This document shows positions 25,180-34,729 of a stretch of DNA of 64,000 nt, one piece after another. The notes under the pieces are model-generated. The model ran no database searches and was not told the DNA's origin. It saw only the letters and a program-made list of their open reading frames with translations. The position numbers and the translations under genes were made by a program. Position 1 is the stretch's first letter, and each line of letters begins with the position of its first letter. This stretch comes from Planctomycetota bacterium (GTDB lineage Bacteria; Planctomycetota; Phycisphaerae; Tepidisphaerales; Tepidisphaeraceae), in assembly GCA_026693085.1 (NCBI GenBank), contig JAPLNB010000262.1, positions 1 through 64,000 on the forward strand. Reading direction: 5' to 3'.

Positions 25180-27774
25180 ATGCGTAACCCACCCCCCCTC
25201 CTGCTCACAACCATCCTCCTCACCCTCACAACCCTCGCCTTCGCCCAACTCCCCCCCCCACCGGCCACCCTCGCCCCCTTCCCCCTCTCCCACGACCCCG
25301 CCACCCCCGGCGCATTCTCCGCCGCCGACCTCCTCGACAAACCCGCCGGCCGCCTCGGCCACGTCTCCGTCCGCAACGCCCACTTCTACACCGGCCCCAA
25401 CCACCTCCGCTTCTGGGGCGTCAACATCGCCTTCTCAGGCTGCTTCCCCACCCACACCCAAGCCGACGCCGCCGCACTCCGCCTCGCCCGCTTCGGCTTC
25501 AACGCCGTCCGCTTCCACCACATGGACATGCAACCCTTCCCCAATGGCCTCTTCACCGACCGCACCCTCGATAAACTCGCCCCCGAAGCACTCGACCGCC
25601 TCGACTACTTCATCGCCGCCCTCAAAAAACAAGGCCTCTACTCCAACCTCAACCTCCACGTCTCCCGCTGGTATTCCCGCGCCCACAACTGGCCCAACTC
25701 CAACCAACTCCCCGAATTCGACAAAATGCTCGACATCTTCCACCCCGAACTCATCGCCGCCCAAAAACAATTCGCCCGCGATCTCCTCCACCACACAAAC
25801 CCCTACACCAACACTCGCCTCGCCGACGAACCCGCCGTCGCCATCGTCGAAATCAACAACGAAGACACCCTCTTCCTCTGGGGCGGCGAACAAAAAATCG
25901 CCAACCTCCCCGATCCCTACGCCACTCTCTTCACCCAACTCTGGAACACCTGGCTCCTCAAAAAATACCCCACCCGCAACCAACTCTCCACCGCCTGGAA
26001 CGCCGATGTAAAACCCCTAGGCCCCAACTTCCTCCGCGACCCCAACCTCGCCACCCTCAACAAACCCAACACCAACTGGATCCTCGAACAACACGAATCC
26101 GCCAAAATGTCCGCCGCCCTCGACGCCTCCGACCCCAACCTCCCCCTCGCCAAACTCACCATCACTTCCGTCACCAACGCCGCCTGGCATCTCCAATTCA
26201 TGCAACGCGACCTGGCCCTCAAGAAAAACCAAACCTACACCCTCTCCTTCCGCGCCCACGCCGACAAACCCACCAAAATCGACGCCGCCATCTCCCAATC
26301 CAACTCCCCCTGGGCCAACCTCGGCCTCTCCTACACCGCCGACCTCTCCACCCAACCCGCCGACCTCTCCATCTCCTTCACCCCCGCCGCCGATGAACCC
26401 AACGCCCGCATCGCCTTCTCCCTCGGCCGCGACCTCAACACCATCTCCATCGGCAACCTCCAACTCCGCACCGGCTCCCCTCCCGCCCTCGCCGACGACG
26501 AAGACCCCGCCAAATCCACCGTCTCCCGCCCCTTCAAAGGCCGCCCCACCTCCCCCCAACGCAACGCCGACTGGTACGACTTCCTCCAGCAAACCGACGA
26601 AGCCTACTTCACCGAAATGCGCCGCTTCCTCAACCAAGACCTCGCCGTCAAATGCCCCATCACCGGCACCATCGGCCTCGGCCCCCTCGGCACCCTCTCC
26701 CAATCCAAAATGGACTTCGTCGACGCCCACTCCTACTGGGACCACCCCCAATTCCCCCGCGGCGACTGGTCCAACACCAACTGGCTCATCAACAACAAAC
26801 CCATGGTTGATAACCCCCCCGGCTCAACCCTCTGGGCACTCGCCGCCACCCGCGTCGCCAACAAACCTTTCACCGTCACTGAATACAACCACTCCGCCCC
26901 CAACGAATACCAGGCCGAGTGCATCCCCATGATCGCCGCCTTCGCCGCCCTCCAGGACTGGGACGGCGTCTTCCTCTTCGCCTACTCCCACAACAACCGC
27001 TTCAACAAAGACCGCATGGATGGCTACTTCGACATCGAAGGCAACCCCCTCAAAATGCCCCAATCCCCCCTCGCTGCCCGCCTCTTCCTCTCCGGCTCCG
27101 TCAGACCCCTCCTCACCCCCCTCACCATCACCTCCACCCGCTCCGAGATGCTCGCCACAGGCTCCCGCTACTATTACAACATCTGGCCCTTTCTCCAATC
27201 CAAATCCGTCCGCTGGACCGACCTCCTCACCAACCGCCTCCAACTCTCCTTCGACCCAGACAATACCCCCACCACCACTCCCTCCACCCCCGACCCCCGC
27301 CTCGCCTTCTCCGCCACCACCCCCGCCACCGGCCAATTCACCCTCAACGACCCCCACGCCCTCATCTTCGCCGGCTTCACCCAACCCAACACCCCCATCA
27401 CCCTCGGCCCGCTCCGCATCACCAACCCCCAAACCCCCTTCTTCACCCTCATCCTCACCCCCGCCGACCCCGCCAAAACCCTCGCCGACTCCGACCGCCT
27501 CCTCCTCGCCCTCATCGCCCGTGGCGACAACACCAACATGAAATGGGACGAAAACCGCCGAACCCTCTCCACCCAATGGGGAACCGCCCCACCTCGCATC
27601 GAACCCGTCCAAGCCACCCTCTCCCTCGCCTCCAACAAACCCCTCCAAATCCACGCCCTCTCCCCCGCCGGCTCCCCCACCGCCGAAATCCCCTCCCAAT
27701 TCTCCAACAACCGCGTCACCTTCACCCTTGGTCAACCCCCCACCCTCTGGTACGAACTCACCCGTGAAAAATAG
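25180..27774 (+). CDS. Exported clan GH-A glycoside hydrolase with carbohydrate-binding insert
   Basis: This 864-aa protein has signal peptide MRNPPPLLLTTILLTLTTLAFA and a beta/alpha-barrel of cellulase (GH5/GH42-like) type. HLRFWGVNIAFSGC starts the barrel, AVAIVEINNED (E228) fits the acid/base position after strand 4, and PFTVTEYNHSAP (E568) fits the nucleophile after strand 7. Between them, residues 325-435 form a beta-sandwich like CBM4/9 (LTITSVTNAAWHLQF..), inserted in the barrel. The C-terminus (700-864) is beta-rich. The substrate is unknown, perhaps a plant or algal beta-glycan or beta-galactoside. The coding strand is extraordinarily C-rich (36 C, 7 G in 27061-27120). It is divergent from higB, 113 nt away. 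Confidence 0.8.
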   Translation: MRNPPPLLLTTILLTLTTLAFAQLPPPPATLAPFPLSHDPATPGAFSAADLLDKPAGRLGHVSVRNAHFYTGPNHLRFWGVNIAFSGCFPTHTQADAAALRLARFGFNAVRFHHMDMQPFPNGLFTDRTLDKLAPEALDRLDYFIAALKKQGLYSNLNLHVSRWYSRAHNWPNSNQLPEFDKMLDIFHPELIAAQKQFARDLLHHTNPYTNTRLADEPAVAIVEINNEDTLFLWGGEQKIANLPDPYATLFTQLWNTWLLKKYPTRNQLSTAWNADVKPLGPNFLRDPNLATLNKPNTNWILEQHESAKMSAALDASDPNLPLAKLTITSVTNAAWHLQFMQRDLALKKNQTYTLSFRAHADKPTKIDAAISQSNSPWANLGLSYTADLSTQPADLSISFTPAADEPNARIAFSLGRDLNTISIGNLQLRTGSPPALADDEDPAKSTVSRPFKGRPTSPQRNADWYDFLQQTDEAYFTEMRRFLNQDLAVKCPITGTIGLGPLGTLSQSKMDFVDAHSYWDHPQFPRGDWSNTNWLINNKPMVDNPPGSTLWALAATRVANKPFTVTEYNHSAPNEYQAECIPMIAAFAALQDWDGVFLFAYSHNNRFNKDRMDGYFDIEGNPLKMPQSPLAARLFLSGSVRPLLTPLTITSTRSEMLATGSRYYYNIWPFLQSKSVRWTDLLTNRLQLSFDPDNTPTTTPSTPDPRLAFSATTPATGQFTLNDPHALIFAGFTQPNTPITLGPLRITNPQTPFFTLILTPADPAKTLADSDRLLLALIARGDNTNMKWDENRRTLSTQWGTAPPRIEPVQATLSLASNKPLQIHALSPAGSPTAEIPSQFSNNRVTFTLGQPPTLWYELTREK

Positions 27775-28081
27775 AACCCTTTTTGGCGAACATTTGCCCA
27801 ACTCATCCGTATTACCTCTCGTGGGCGCATACCGAATCATCTCAGGGGGTCGCTTCCCGCACCCCCAGGTCGTCGCTGGTCTCCCAAGGACTCCCACCCC
27901 CCCTCCGCCATTCCCCTTTCCCCCTCGCCGAAATCCCCCTCTGATTCATCATTCATCGTTCATCGTTCATCATTTCCCCCCCTCCCCTCCCTCCGCATCC
28001 TCCGCAACTCCTTCACTCCCAAAAACAACAAAACGAACCCATTTCCACTTCCGCAAAACCACCCAACTCCTCTCCCTATCT
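27775..28081. other. Intergenic stretch with dispersed repeats upstream of the serine hydrolase
   Basis: An open frame continuous with the downstream gene crosses this stretch, but its content is repeat-like: Pro-rich C-tracts, then ATTCATC/GTTCATC heptamers (about 27943-27975), then TCTGTGTTTATCTGTGTCCA at the right end. That last motif is a common intergenic repeat that translates as VFICVHLWF. I see no separate gene or promoter. Confidence 0.55.
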
Positions 28082-29338
28082 GTGTTTATCTGTGTCCATC
28101 TGTGGTTCCTCCCCGCTCTTTTTGCCTCCGAAACCCGCCCCACCACCCTCCCCATCACCGGCTCCCCCATCCCCTCCCTCCCGGCCTTCGACGACCTCAT
28201 GACCTCCTTCGTCCAAGAGCACAAAATCCCCGCCGCCTCCCTCGCCGTCGCCCGCAATGGCCGCCTCGTCTACGCCCGCGCCTTCGGCTACTCCAACCGT
28301 GAGCAAAACGAACCCGCCCAGCCCTCCTCCCTCTTCCGCATCGCCTCCGTCTCCAAACCCCTCACCGCCGTCGCCATCCTCCAACTCGTCGAACAAGGCA
28401 AACTCAAGCTCACCGACAAAGCCTTCCCCCTTCTGAACCTCCAACCCCCCGACGGCCAACAAACCAACCCCCAACTCAACACCATCACCATCTATCACCT
28501 CCTCACCCACACCGCCGGCTTCGACCGCGACAAGTCCTTCGACCCCATGTTCCGCCCCATCGCCATCGCCCGCCTCCTCGGCGCCGATCCCCCCGCCCAA
28601 CCCAACCACATCATCCGCTACATGCTCCCCCGCCCCCTCGATTTCCCCCCCGGCCAGCGCTACGCCTACTCCAACTTCGGCTACTGCGTCCTCGGCCGAA
28701 TCATCGAACGCATCTCCGGACAATCCTACGAAACCTACGTCCAAAACCACGTCCTCCAACCCCTCGGCATCACCACCATGCGTATCGGCCACACCCTCGC
28801 CGACCAGCGAGCCCCCAACGAAGTCTCCTACTACACCCACAACAACGCCACCGCACCCGCCATCCTCGGCCCCAACCGCGGCCAAAAGGTCCCAGTCCCC
28901 TACGGCGCCTGGTACATCGAAGCCATGGACGCCCACGGCGGCTTCCTCGCCTCCGCTCCAGACCTCGTCCGCTTCGCCTCCGCCTTCAACGACCCCGCCA
29001 CCTGCAGAATCCTCAAACCCCAATCCATCGCCCTCATGTTCGCCCGCCCCCCAGGCCTCGCCGGCCATACCCCAGACAACAAACCCAAAGACTCCTTCTA
29101 CGCCCTCGGCTGGTCCGTCCGACCCGTCGCCTCCAGCGCCAGCACCTGGCACAACGGCTCCCTCCCAGGCACCGCCTCCCTACTCGTCCGCCGACACGAC
29201 GGCCTCACCTTCGCCGTCCTCTTCAACACCGACTCCACCCCCACCGGCCAATACCTCGGCTCCCTCATCGACCCCCTCCTCCACCAAGCCGCCGATGCCG
29301 TCACCCAATGGCCGACCCTTGAACTCTTGAACCCTTGA
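28082..29338 (+). CDS. Beta-lactamase-fold serine hydrolase, exported
   Basis: This is a PF00144-type serine hydrolase (class C beta-lactamase / penicillin-binding-protein-like). The motifs are SVSK (SxxK, residues 89-92 from the listed start), YSN at 196-198 and a late HNG in TWHNGSLPG replacing KTG. The start is uncertain: the frame is open back to 27728, but that part is microsatellite sequence. I list a GTG at 28082, which gives a leader VFICVHLWFLPALFASE itself built from a dispersed repeat. Family members act as esterases, DD-peptidases or amidases in the periplasm; substrate cannot be predicted. The gene runs downstream of the glycoside hydrolase and may share its transcript. Confidence 0.8.
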   Translation: MFICVHLWFLPALFASETRPTTLPITGSPIPSLPAFDDLMTSFVQEHKIPAASLAVARNGRLVYARAFGYSNREQNEPAQPSSLFRIASVSKPLTAVAILQLVEQGKLKLTDKAFPLLNLQPPDGQQTNPQLNTITIYHLLTHTAGFDRDKSFDPMFRPIAIARLLGADPPAQPNHIIRYMLPRPLDFPPGQRYAYSNFGYCVLGRIIERISGQSYETYVQNHVLQPLGITTMRIGHTLADQRAPNEVSYYTHNNATAPAILGPNRGQKVPVPYGAWYIEAMDAHGGFLASAPDLVRFASAFNDPATCRILKPQSIALMFARPPGLAGHTPDNKPKDSFYALGWSVRPVASSASTWHNGSLPGTASLLVRRHDGLTFAVLFNTDSTPTGQYLGSLIDPLLHQAADAVTQWPTLELLNP

Positions 29339-29361
29339 ACCTTTGAACTAAGGAGAGCGCC

Positions 29362-29715
29362 GTGAAATCCTCAATCGCCGTCCTCACCCGCAAAGGCCCC
29401 CTCACCGTCACCGCCTGCGACTTCATGGACTAAGGCAAGAATCAGATAAACATCGAAGAAGACGTGGAGTCCGCCATCATCACCTCCAACCGCCTCCGCG
29501 ACATCAAGATCACCAACACCAGCCCGGTGAAGGCGTCGAACAGTCCCAGGATCTTCATCTGGGGGAAAGGGCACTGCACATGCCCGATCGCGTTCCTGAC
29601 TTGCCTTGTTGGGCGGGTAAAGAAGTGTGGGGATCAGATTATCCAGAACCTGGGCGGGCACGAGATTCGGGGCGGGCGGAGACAGCGGTATTGGCGGTTC
29701 ACCGGCCGGCAATGA
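29362..29715 (+). pseudogene. Possible short gene or decayed frame with one internal stop
   Basis: A GTG at 29362 sits behind AAGGAG and opens MKSSIAVLTRKGPLTVTACD, ending at TAA 29431. The same frame then continues without a stop as NIEEDVESAIITSNRLRDIK to 29715. This could be a 23-codon leader peptide, a gene broken by one nonsense change, or chance. I recognise no family. It fills the 360-nt gap between the serine hydrolase and the convergent gspF-like gene, and its 3' end overlaps gspF by 17 nt. No other gene is visible in this gap. Confidence 0.25.
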
Positions 29716-30919
29716 CGCGGCTGATGGTGAAAATCGGGAGCAGCATCGCCAGCGAGACGCCGCCGATGATCACGCCCATGACGCAGATCATGGCCGGCTC
29801 GATATAGCGAGTGAGCTGGGCGATCTGCTCTTTCAATTCGTGCTCGGCAAAGGAGGCGATCTGTTCCATCACCATGGAGAGCTTGCCGCTCTTTTCGCCG
29901 CTGAAGATCATCTGTGCAATGGAGCGCGGGACCAGGGCGCTGCAGAAAAGCGGCTCGGAGAACTGGCGGCCGGCCTGGATCTGGTTGGCGATGCTCTTCC
30001 AGAGATCCTTGAAGTAGGAGTTGCTGCAGAGGTCGTGGGCGACGCTGACACAGTCCTGAAGGCTGACGCCGGCGCCGGCCATCGTGCCGACCATGCGCAG
30101 GCCCCGAGCGAGGAAGACCTGTCGAAAGAGGGTGCCAAGGAGGGGGAGGTGAAGTTGCAGGTAGTGCCAGACGCGCGCGCCGGCATTGGTGCGGAAGTAG
30201 GAGAAGCTGGCTGCGGCAATCGCCAGGAGGCAGCCGAGGAGGGTCGGCCAGCGATTGACGATCAGATCGCTCAGGTCCATGAGGACCTGAGTGGGGAGAG
30301 GGAGGGCGGCTTTTCTGTTGGCGTAGATGACGGTAAAGCGAGGCAGGACGAACGCCAGGAGGAAAACGGTGGTTGTAGCTGCAAAGGCGAACATGATGCC
30401 GGGGTAGGTCAGCGCCCCCCTGACCTTGCGGAGGATTTCCTGCTCATCGCGGAGATAGGCGGTGGCGCGGTTGAGGAACCGGCTGAGCATGCCGGTTCTC
30501 TCGGCGGCCTGCATGAGCGAGGTATAGAGGATGGGGAAACTGCGGGGATGGCGCGCGAGCGCCTCGCTGAAGCTGGCGCCAGCCTGCAGTTGTTCGCTGA
30601 GGTCGGTGACGAGGGTACGGACGTTGGGCTTGTCGGCCTGGCGGGCGATACAGTCGAGGGCATCGCTAAGGGTGACGCCGGTTTCGACCATGATGCCGAG
30701 CTGGGTGGAAAGATGGATGACGTCGGCGCGGGAGATCCTGACGCCGGCAGCACCGCGGGGGATGTCTTCGGGCGTTTCACCGGCGGCTTCGAGTATGGAG
30801 ATCGGGAACTTACCTTCAGCGCGGATGAGGTTGAGGGCTTCGGCGGTGTTGGCGGCGGCGATGGTTCCATTGGCCGGTTGGCCGGAGGTGTCTCGCGCTT
30901 TGTAAGCATAGTTGGGCAT
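29699..30919 (-). CDS. gspF: Type IV pilus / type II secretion inner-membrane platform protein (PilC/GspF)
   Basis: This 406-aa protein begins MPNYAYKARDTSGQPANGTI, the standard GspF N-terminus, and has two T2SSF domains (about 70-190 and 270-395). Each domain precedes hydrophobic segments: FAFAATTTVFLLAFVLPRF near 185, LLGCLLAIAAASF near 235 and MICVMGVIIGGVSLAMLLPIF at the end. The family serves as the cytoplasmic-membrane platform that couples the ATPase to pilin assembly. It is the last gene of the pilus locus, 11 nt after the ATPase gene. Length is normal (about 400). Confidence 0.95.
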   Translation of the reverse strand: MPNYAYKARDTSGQPANGTIAAANTAEALNLIRAEGKFPISILEAAGETPEDIPRGAAGVRISRADVIHLSTQLGIMVETGVTLSDALDCIARQADKPNVRTLVTDLSEQLQAGASFSEALARHPRSFPILYTSLMQAAERTGMLSRFLNRATAYLRDEQEILRKVRGALTYPGIMFAFAATTTVFLLAFVLPRFTVIYANRKAALPLPTQVLMDLSDLIVNRWPTLLGCLLAIAAASFSYFRTNAGARVWHYLQLHLPLLGTLFRQVFLARGLRMVGTMAGAGVSLQDCVSVAHDLCSNSYFKDLWKSIANQIQAGRQFSEPLFCSALVPRSIAQMIFSGEKSGKLSMVMEQIASFAEHELKEQIAQLTRYIEPAMICVMGVIIGGVSLAMLLPIFTISRVIAGR

Positions 30920-30930
30920 GGCAAGCTCGG

Positions 30931-32634
30931 TTATGCGGTCACACGGTAGACTTCTTCGATGGTGGTGAGGCCGGCCTTGACCTTTTCGAGGCCATCGGCA
31001 CGAAGAGGCTTCATGCCCGCGGCCCTGGTCAGTTTCTTGAGCTCATTGAGGCTGGCGCCCTGGCTGATGCGTTCGAACATGGTATCGTCAGGGGCGAGCA
31101 GTTCGTAGATGCCGACGCGTCCGGCGAATCCGCGGTTGCGGCATTTGGGGCAACCGCGGGGCCGGTAGAGCGTCTCGACGGATCCGACGACTTTTTCAAG
31201 CTGGCGATTTTCGTTGATGGTGGGCTCGTAGGCCTCTTTGCAGGCCTGGCAGAGCTTGCGGACCAGTCGCTGTGCGAGGACGCCGGAGACGGTTGCGCCA
31301 ACGAGATAGGGCTCGATGCCAAGGTCGTACAAGCGAGTGACAGCGCCTGGGGCGTCGTTGGTGTGGAGCGTGCTGAGGATGAGGTGGCCGGTGAGTGCGG
31401 ACTGGATGGCGACGCGGGCGGTATCGGCATCACGGATCTCGCCGACCATCATGATATCGGGGTCTTGGCGGAGCAGTGCCCGCAAGGCATTGACGAAGGT
31501 GAAGCCGATCTTGTCGCTGACCTGGAACTGATTGATGCCGGCGATGGTGTATTCGATGGGGTCTTCGACGGTGCAGATGTTGACGTCAGGCTCATTGAGT
31601 TCATGGAGGCTGGCGTAGAGGGTGGTGCTTTTGCCGGAGCCTGTGGGACCGGTGACCAGGAGGATGCCGTTGGGGAGGGCGATGAGCTTTCGCCACTGTT
31701 TGAGCGTATCGTAGCCGAAGCCCAGGCGTTCGAGATTGACGGCGCCGCGGTCGTTGTCGATGATGCGGATGACGATCTTCTCGCCGTGCTTTCCGGAGAG
31801 GGTGCTGACGCGGAGGTCGATGGGTCGTTTGTCCATCATGACGTGGATGCCGCCGTCCTGAGGCAGGCGGCGTTCGGCGATGTCGAGGGCGGCCATGATT
31901 TTGAAGCGGGAGGCGACGGCGGGGTGCATCTGGAACGGCGGGCGTAGCTTTTCGACGAGGCGGCCGTCAATGCGGTAGCGGACTCGGAGGGAGTGGTCGC
32001 CGGGCTCGATGTGGATATCGCTGGCGCCTTCCTTGACGGCGTTGTAGATGCAGTAGTTGACCAGTTTGATGACGGGGGAGTCACCGGCGGCCTGCTCGAG
32101 GTTGTTGATGTCAACCGACTGATGCTCGACAAGCGCGAACTCCTCGAACTTGACCTCGTCGATGATGTCGTCGATGACGAAGACGCTCTCGTTGGGGAGG
32201 TAGGCCTGGAGGGTTGCGCGGATATCGCGGACGGTTGCGGCGACGACCTGGGCGCGGTAGCCGCTGGCGCGTTCGATTTCTTCGATCAGAAAGACATTGG
32301 CGGGCTCGGGGATGGCGACGGTCAGGATTCCTTCGACGAGGAACAGCGGCAGGATCTGGTGTTTTTCGAGGAATTCCTTGGGGAGAGTGGCGATGGCCTT
32401 TGGGTCGGCGATGCGAGGGCTGATGCGGGCGTAGGGCACGCCATAGCACTGCGCGAGCGACTCGATGATCTGATCTTCGGTGCAGATGCTCAGCTCGACG
32501 AGGATTTCGCCCAGGAGCTTCTGGTTGCCGGTTTGTTTCTGCCCCGCCAGAGCGCGATCCAACTGTTCCTGCCGGATCACGCCTTTGTCCAACAGCAATT
32601 GGCCTAGCGGTTTTCGTTGCAGGGTGGCAATCAT
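30931..32634 (-). CDS. gspE: Type IV pilus / type II secretion assembly ATPase (PilB/GspE)
   Basis: This 567-aa hexameric ATPase has an N-terminal MshEN-type domain (1-150; GQLLLDKGVIRQEQLDRAL), which binds c-di-GMP in some homologues. The catalytic core has Walker A GPTGSGKS (329-336), an Asp box, Walker B region DPDIMMVGEIRD (391-402) and His box TGHLILSTLHTNDAP. The tetracysteine zinc site C462/C465 and C495/C498 marks assembly ATPases and not PilT retraction ATPases. Acting at the inner membrane with GspF, it drives pilin extrusion. GGGAGAG precedes the ATG. In this operon it follows a STAS protein and a c-di-GMP-type phosphodiesterase, which makes regulation through the MshEN domain plausible. 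Confidence 0.95.
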   Translation of the reverse strand: MIATLQRKPLGQLLLDKGVIRQEQLDRALAGQKQTGNQKLLGEILVELSICTEDQIIESLAQCYGVPYARISPRIADPKAIATLPKEFLEKHQILPLFLVEGILTVAIPEPANVFLIEEIERASGYRAQVVAATVRDIRATLQAYLPNESVFVIDDIIDEVKFEEFALVEHQSVDINNLEQAAGDSPVIKLVNYCIYNAVKEGASDIHIEPGDHSLRVRYRIDGRLVEKLRPPFQMHPAVASRFKIMAALDIAERRLPQDGGIHVMMDKRPIDLRVSTLSGKHGEKIVIRIIDNDRGAVNLERLGFGYDTLKQWRKLIALPNGILLVTGPTGSGKSTTLYASLHELNEPDVNICTVEDPIEYTIAGINQFQVSDKIGFTFVNALRALLRQDPDIMMVGEIRDADTARVAIQSALTGHLILSTLHTNDAPGAVTRLYDLGIEPYLVGATVSGVLAQRLVRKLCQACKEAYEPTINENRQLEKVVGSVETLYRPRGCPKCRNRGFAGRVGIYELLAPDDTMFERISQGASLNELKKLTRAAGMKPLRADGLEKVKAGLTTIEEVYRVTA

Positions 32635-32650
32635 CGTCTCTCCCGGTTCA

Positions 32651-32986
32651 TCACATCATTTTGAGCGCGGCAGCAAGGTCTCTCTGGCATTCAAAGCGTG
32701 GTTCCAGCCGTGTGATTTCGAGGATTTTTCGGCAGTTGTCGTCGAGCCCGATAAGTTTGATCTGTCCGAACAGGTCTTCGCAGCGGCGTTTGAGCCAGAG
32801 GAGGGCTTCGAGGCCTTCGCTGTCGATAAACGAACAATGTTCGAGGTCGACAACGAAATCGGCGACCTGTTTGGTATCGATGCGTTCTTCGGCGTTCTTA
32901 CGCAGGGCGGCGGCGTTGTCGCCGCTGAGGTCGCCGTCGATACCCATCACGCAGACACGGTTGTACTCGTCGCATCGAAGTGGCAT
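32651..32986 (-). CDS. STAS-domain protein (anti-sigma-factor-antagonist type)
   Basis: This 111-aa single STAS domain has the strand-helix pattern VCVMGIDGDLSGDNAAALRK, then VVDLEHCSFIDSEGLEALLWL, where the Ser in FIDSEG is the usual phosphorylatable site of SpoIIAA-like antagonists. The C-terminus ends in an IKLIGLD strand and helix. Such proteins bind anti-sigma kinases or act as switches in phosphorelays. No partner kinase of the RsbW type is in the window; the neighbouring sensor kinase and HD-GYP protein are the obvious candidates. It is placed 16 nt upstream of gspE and is part of the pilus locus. Confidence 0.85.
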   Translation of the reverse strand: MPLRCDEYNRVCVMGIDGDLSGDNAAALRKNAEERIDTKQVADFVVDLEHCSFIDSEGLEALLWLKRRCEDLFGQIKLIGLDDNCRKILEITRLEPRFECQRDLAAALKMM

Positions 32987-33011
32987 AGGGTTCTGTAAAC
33001 CTCCGTTTTTT

Positions 33012-34697
33012 TCAGGCTGCTCGAGCGGTCTCCGGGAACAGGAGCTGCTTTGCGGCCAGATGCTCGGGGTCGCGAAGCAGACGATGAAGATGGTCGACGG
33101 GGATCTGAAGGAGCATTTCAGCGAGGGCCGGATCGAACTGGGTGCCTGAGCATCGGCGGATCTCGGTCAGCGCCACCTCGAGCGGCAGCGCCCTGCGGTA
33201 GATACGGTTGGACGTCATTGCGTCGAAGCAGTCGGCAAGGCAGATGATTCGGCCCATGACGGGGATGTCGCGTCCGGACAATCCCATGGGATACCCGCGG
33301 CCGTCGTAGCGTTCGTGGTGGTGCAGCACACCGGGGACGATGTCTTCCATCTGCTTGACGTCGGCGAGGATCCTGGCGCCGATCTGGCAGTGGCGTTTCA
33401 TCAGCTCGAATTCTTCAGCGGTGAGGCGGCCGGTTTTCTGGAGGACGCTTTCGGGGATGCCGATCTTGCCGACGTCGTGGAGGAGGCCGGCCATGTAGAT
33501 GCGTTCGACCTGGGCGTCGACGAGGCTGGCCTTGGCGGCCATATATTGCGCCAACAGGGCGACGCGTTCGCTGTGGCCGCAGGTGTAGGCGTCCTTGGCA
33601 TCGACGGCGCTGGTGAGGCTGTGCAGGAGCCCCATCATCAGATCGTGGACATCGCCGTACAGCATCGCGTTTTCGAGGTAGATCGCCGACTCGTTGCCGA
33701 TGGCGCTCAGCAGCTTGCTGTCCACGGAGTCGAAGTCGCCGTTGAGCTTGTCCAGGCCGAACAGGCAGCCCAGGATCTGTTCGCGGCGAAGGAGAGGGAC
33801 GGCGATCAACCGGGATGCCGAACCGGTGAGCCAGCCGTAGGCTTTGTCCTTCGCGAGGTCGTTGATGAGAAGACAGCTCTTTCGCTCGTCGAGGGTGAGC
33901 AGGAGTTGATTCGCGAGGCGTTGCACCAGGTCGGGCGGCAAGACAAGCTCGCCGTAGAGGGCGGGTTCCGCGTGAGTCTTCTCGGTGCGCAGCGCCACGC
34001 CCATGCCGCGGACGCCCATGACCTGCATGACGTCGAGACAGGCCTGGCGGAAGAAGTCGGTGCTGCGGCGGTTGACCCGCATCCCGCCGCTGATCTGCTC
34101 GATGAGGGTCAACTCTTCGTAGGTGTTGGCCAACTGAGTCGAGAGGGAGTTGACTTCGAGCTCGAGGGACGTCTGGCGGAGGCGGTCGGTGAGCATGCTG
34201 AGGAACAATGCCGCTTGGTTGGCCAGGCGTTCGAGGTTGTGCGCGGGCAGGATGTCGGCCTGCTGGCGGAGCCAGGTTGCATCGAGCCCGAGACGGCAGC
34301 ACAGGCGAAGCAGATCCTCGCCAAGGCTGAAATCGCCGCTCTTGGCGGCCAGCGCGAGAACACCCTGCACCTGCCGGCGCTCGACGTAGGGCACGGCACA
34401 AATTGCGACGCCGGGGACGAGATGCCAGGCGGTCGGGCTCGACCGGGCGGTCAATTTTTTCGCGTGAGAGAGGAGTTGGTTGCCGGCCAGTTCGGGGCAA
34501 TGGAGGGCGGGGATGAGATAGCGATCGAAGAAGGGGCTGGCGGCGGCATCATGCTGAATAGAGCCGTCCCTTTGTATGAGGAGCAGGCAGAGACCGGCGG
34601 CGCGACTGTGCAGCGAAAGCGATGCCTGGATGGTTGAGGGAATCCAGGTTTGGCTGCTGTCGGTCGTCTCGGAAATATGCGGTTGGTTTGCCGCCAT
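33012..34697 (-). CDS. GAF and HD-GYP domain protein (putative c-di-GMP phosphodiesterase)
   Basis: This 561-aa cytosolic protein has GAF-like segments at about 25-165 and 200-345 joined by a helix, and an HD-GYP domain from about 350. The HD pair is at 407-408 (LLHDVGKIGIP) and the signature HHERYDGRGYP at 460-470 includes the GYP at 468-470. Active HD-GYP enzymes hydrolyse c-di-GMP to GMP or pGpG using a di- or tri-metal centre, and the visible metal ligands are present. The GAF domains would sense a small molecule. Its position between the response regulator and STAS genes suggests it tunes c-di-GMP at the pilus machine, whose ATPase has an MshEN domain. Confidence 0.9.
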   Translation of the reverse strand: MAANQPHISETTDSSQTWIPSTIQASLSLHSRAAGLCLLLIQRDGSIQHDAAASPFFDRYLIPALHCPELAGNQLLSHAKKLTARSSPTAWHLVPGVAICAVPYVERRQVQGVLALAAKSGDFSLGEDLLRLCCRLGLDATWLRQQADILPAHNLERLANQAALFLSMLTDRLRQTSLELEVNSLSTQLANTYEELTLIEQISGGMRVNRRSTDFFRQACLDVMQVMGVRGMGVALRTEKTHAEPALYGELVLPPDLVQRLANQLLLTLDERKSCLLINDLAKDKAYGWLTGSASRLIAVPLLRREQILGCLFGLDKLNGDFDSVDSKLLSAIGNESAIYLENAMLYGDVHDLMMGLLHSLTSAVDAKDAYTCGHSERVALLAQYMAAKASLVDAQVERIYMAGLLHDVGKIGIPESVLQKTGRLTAEEFELMKRHCQIGARILADVKQMEDIVPGVLHHHERYDGRGYPMGLSGRDIPVMGRIICLADCFDAMTSNRIYRRALPLEVALTEIRRCSGTQFDPALAEMLLQIPVDHLHRLLRDPEHLAAKQLLFPETARAA

Positions 34698-34729
34698 ACT
34701 GCCACCATCTGTTCGGGACTGCGCGTGCG

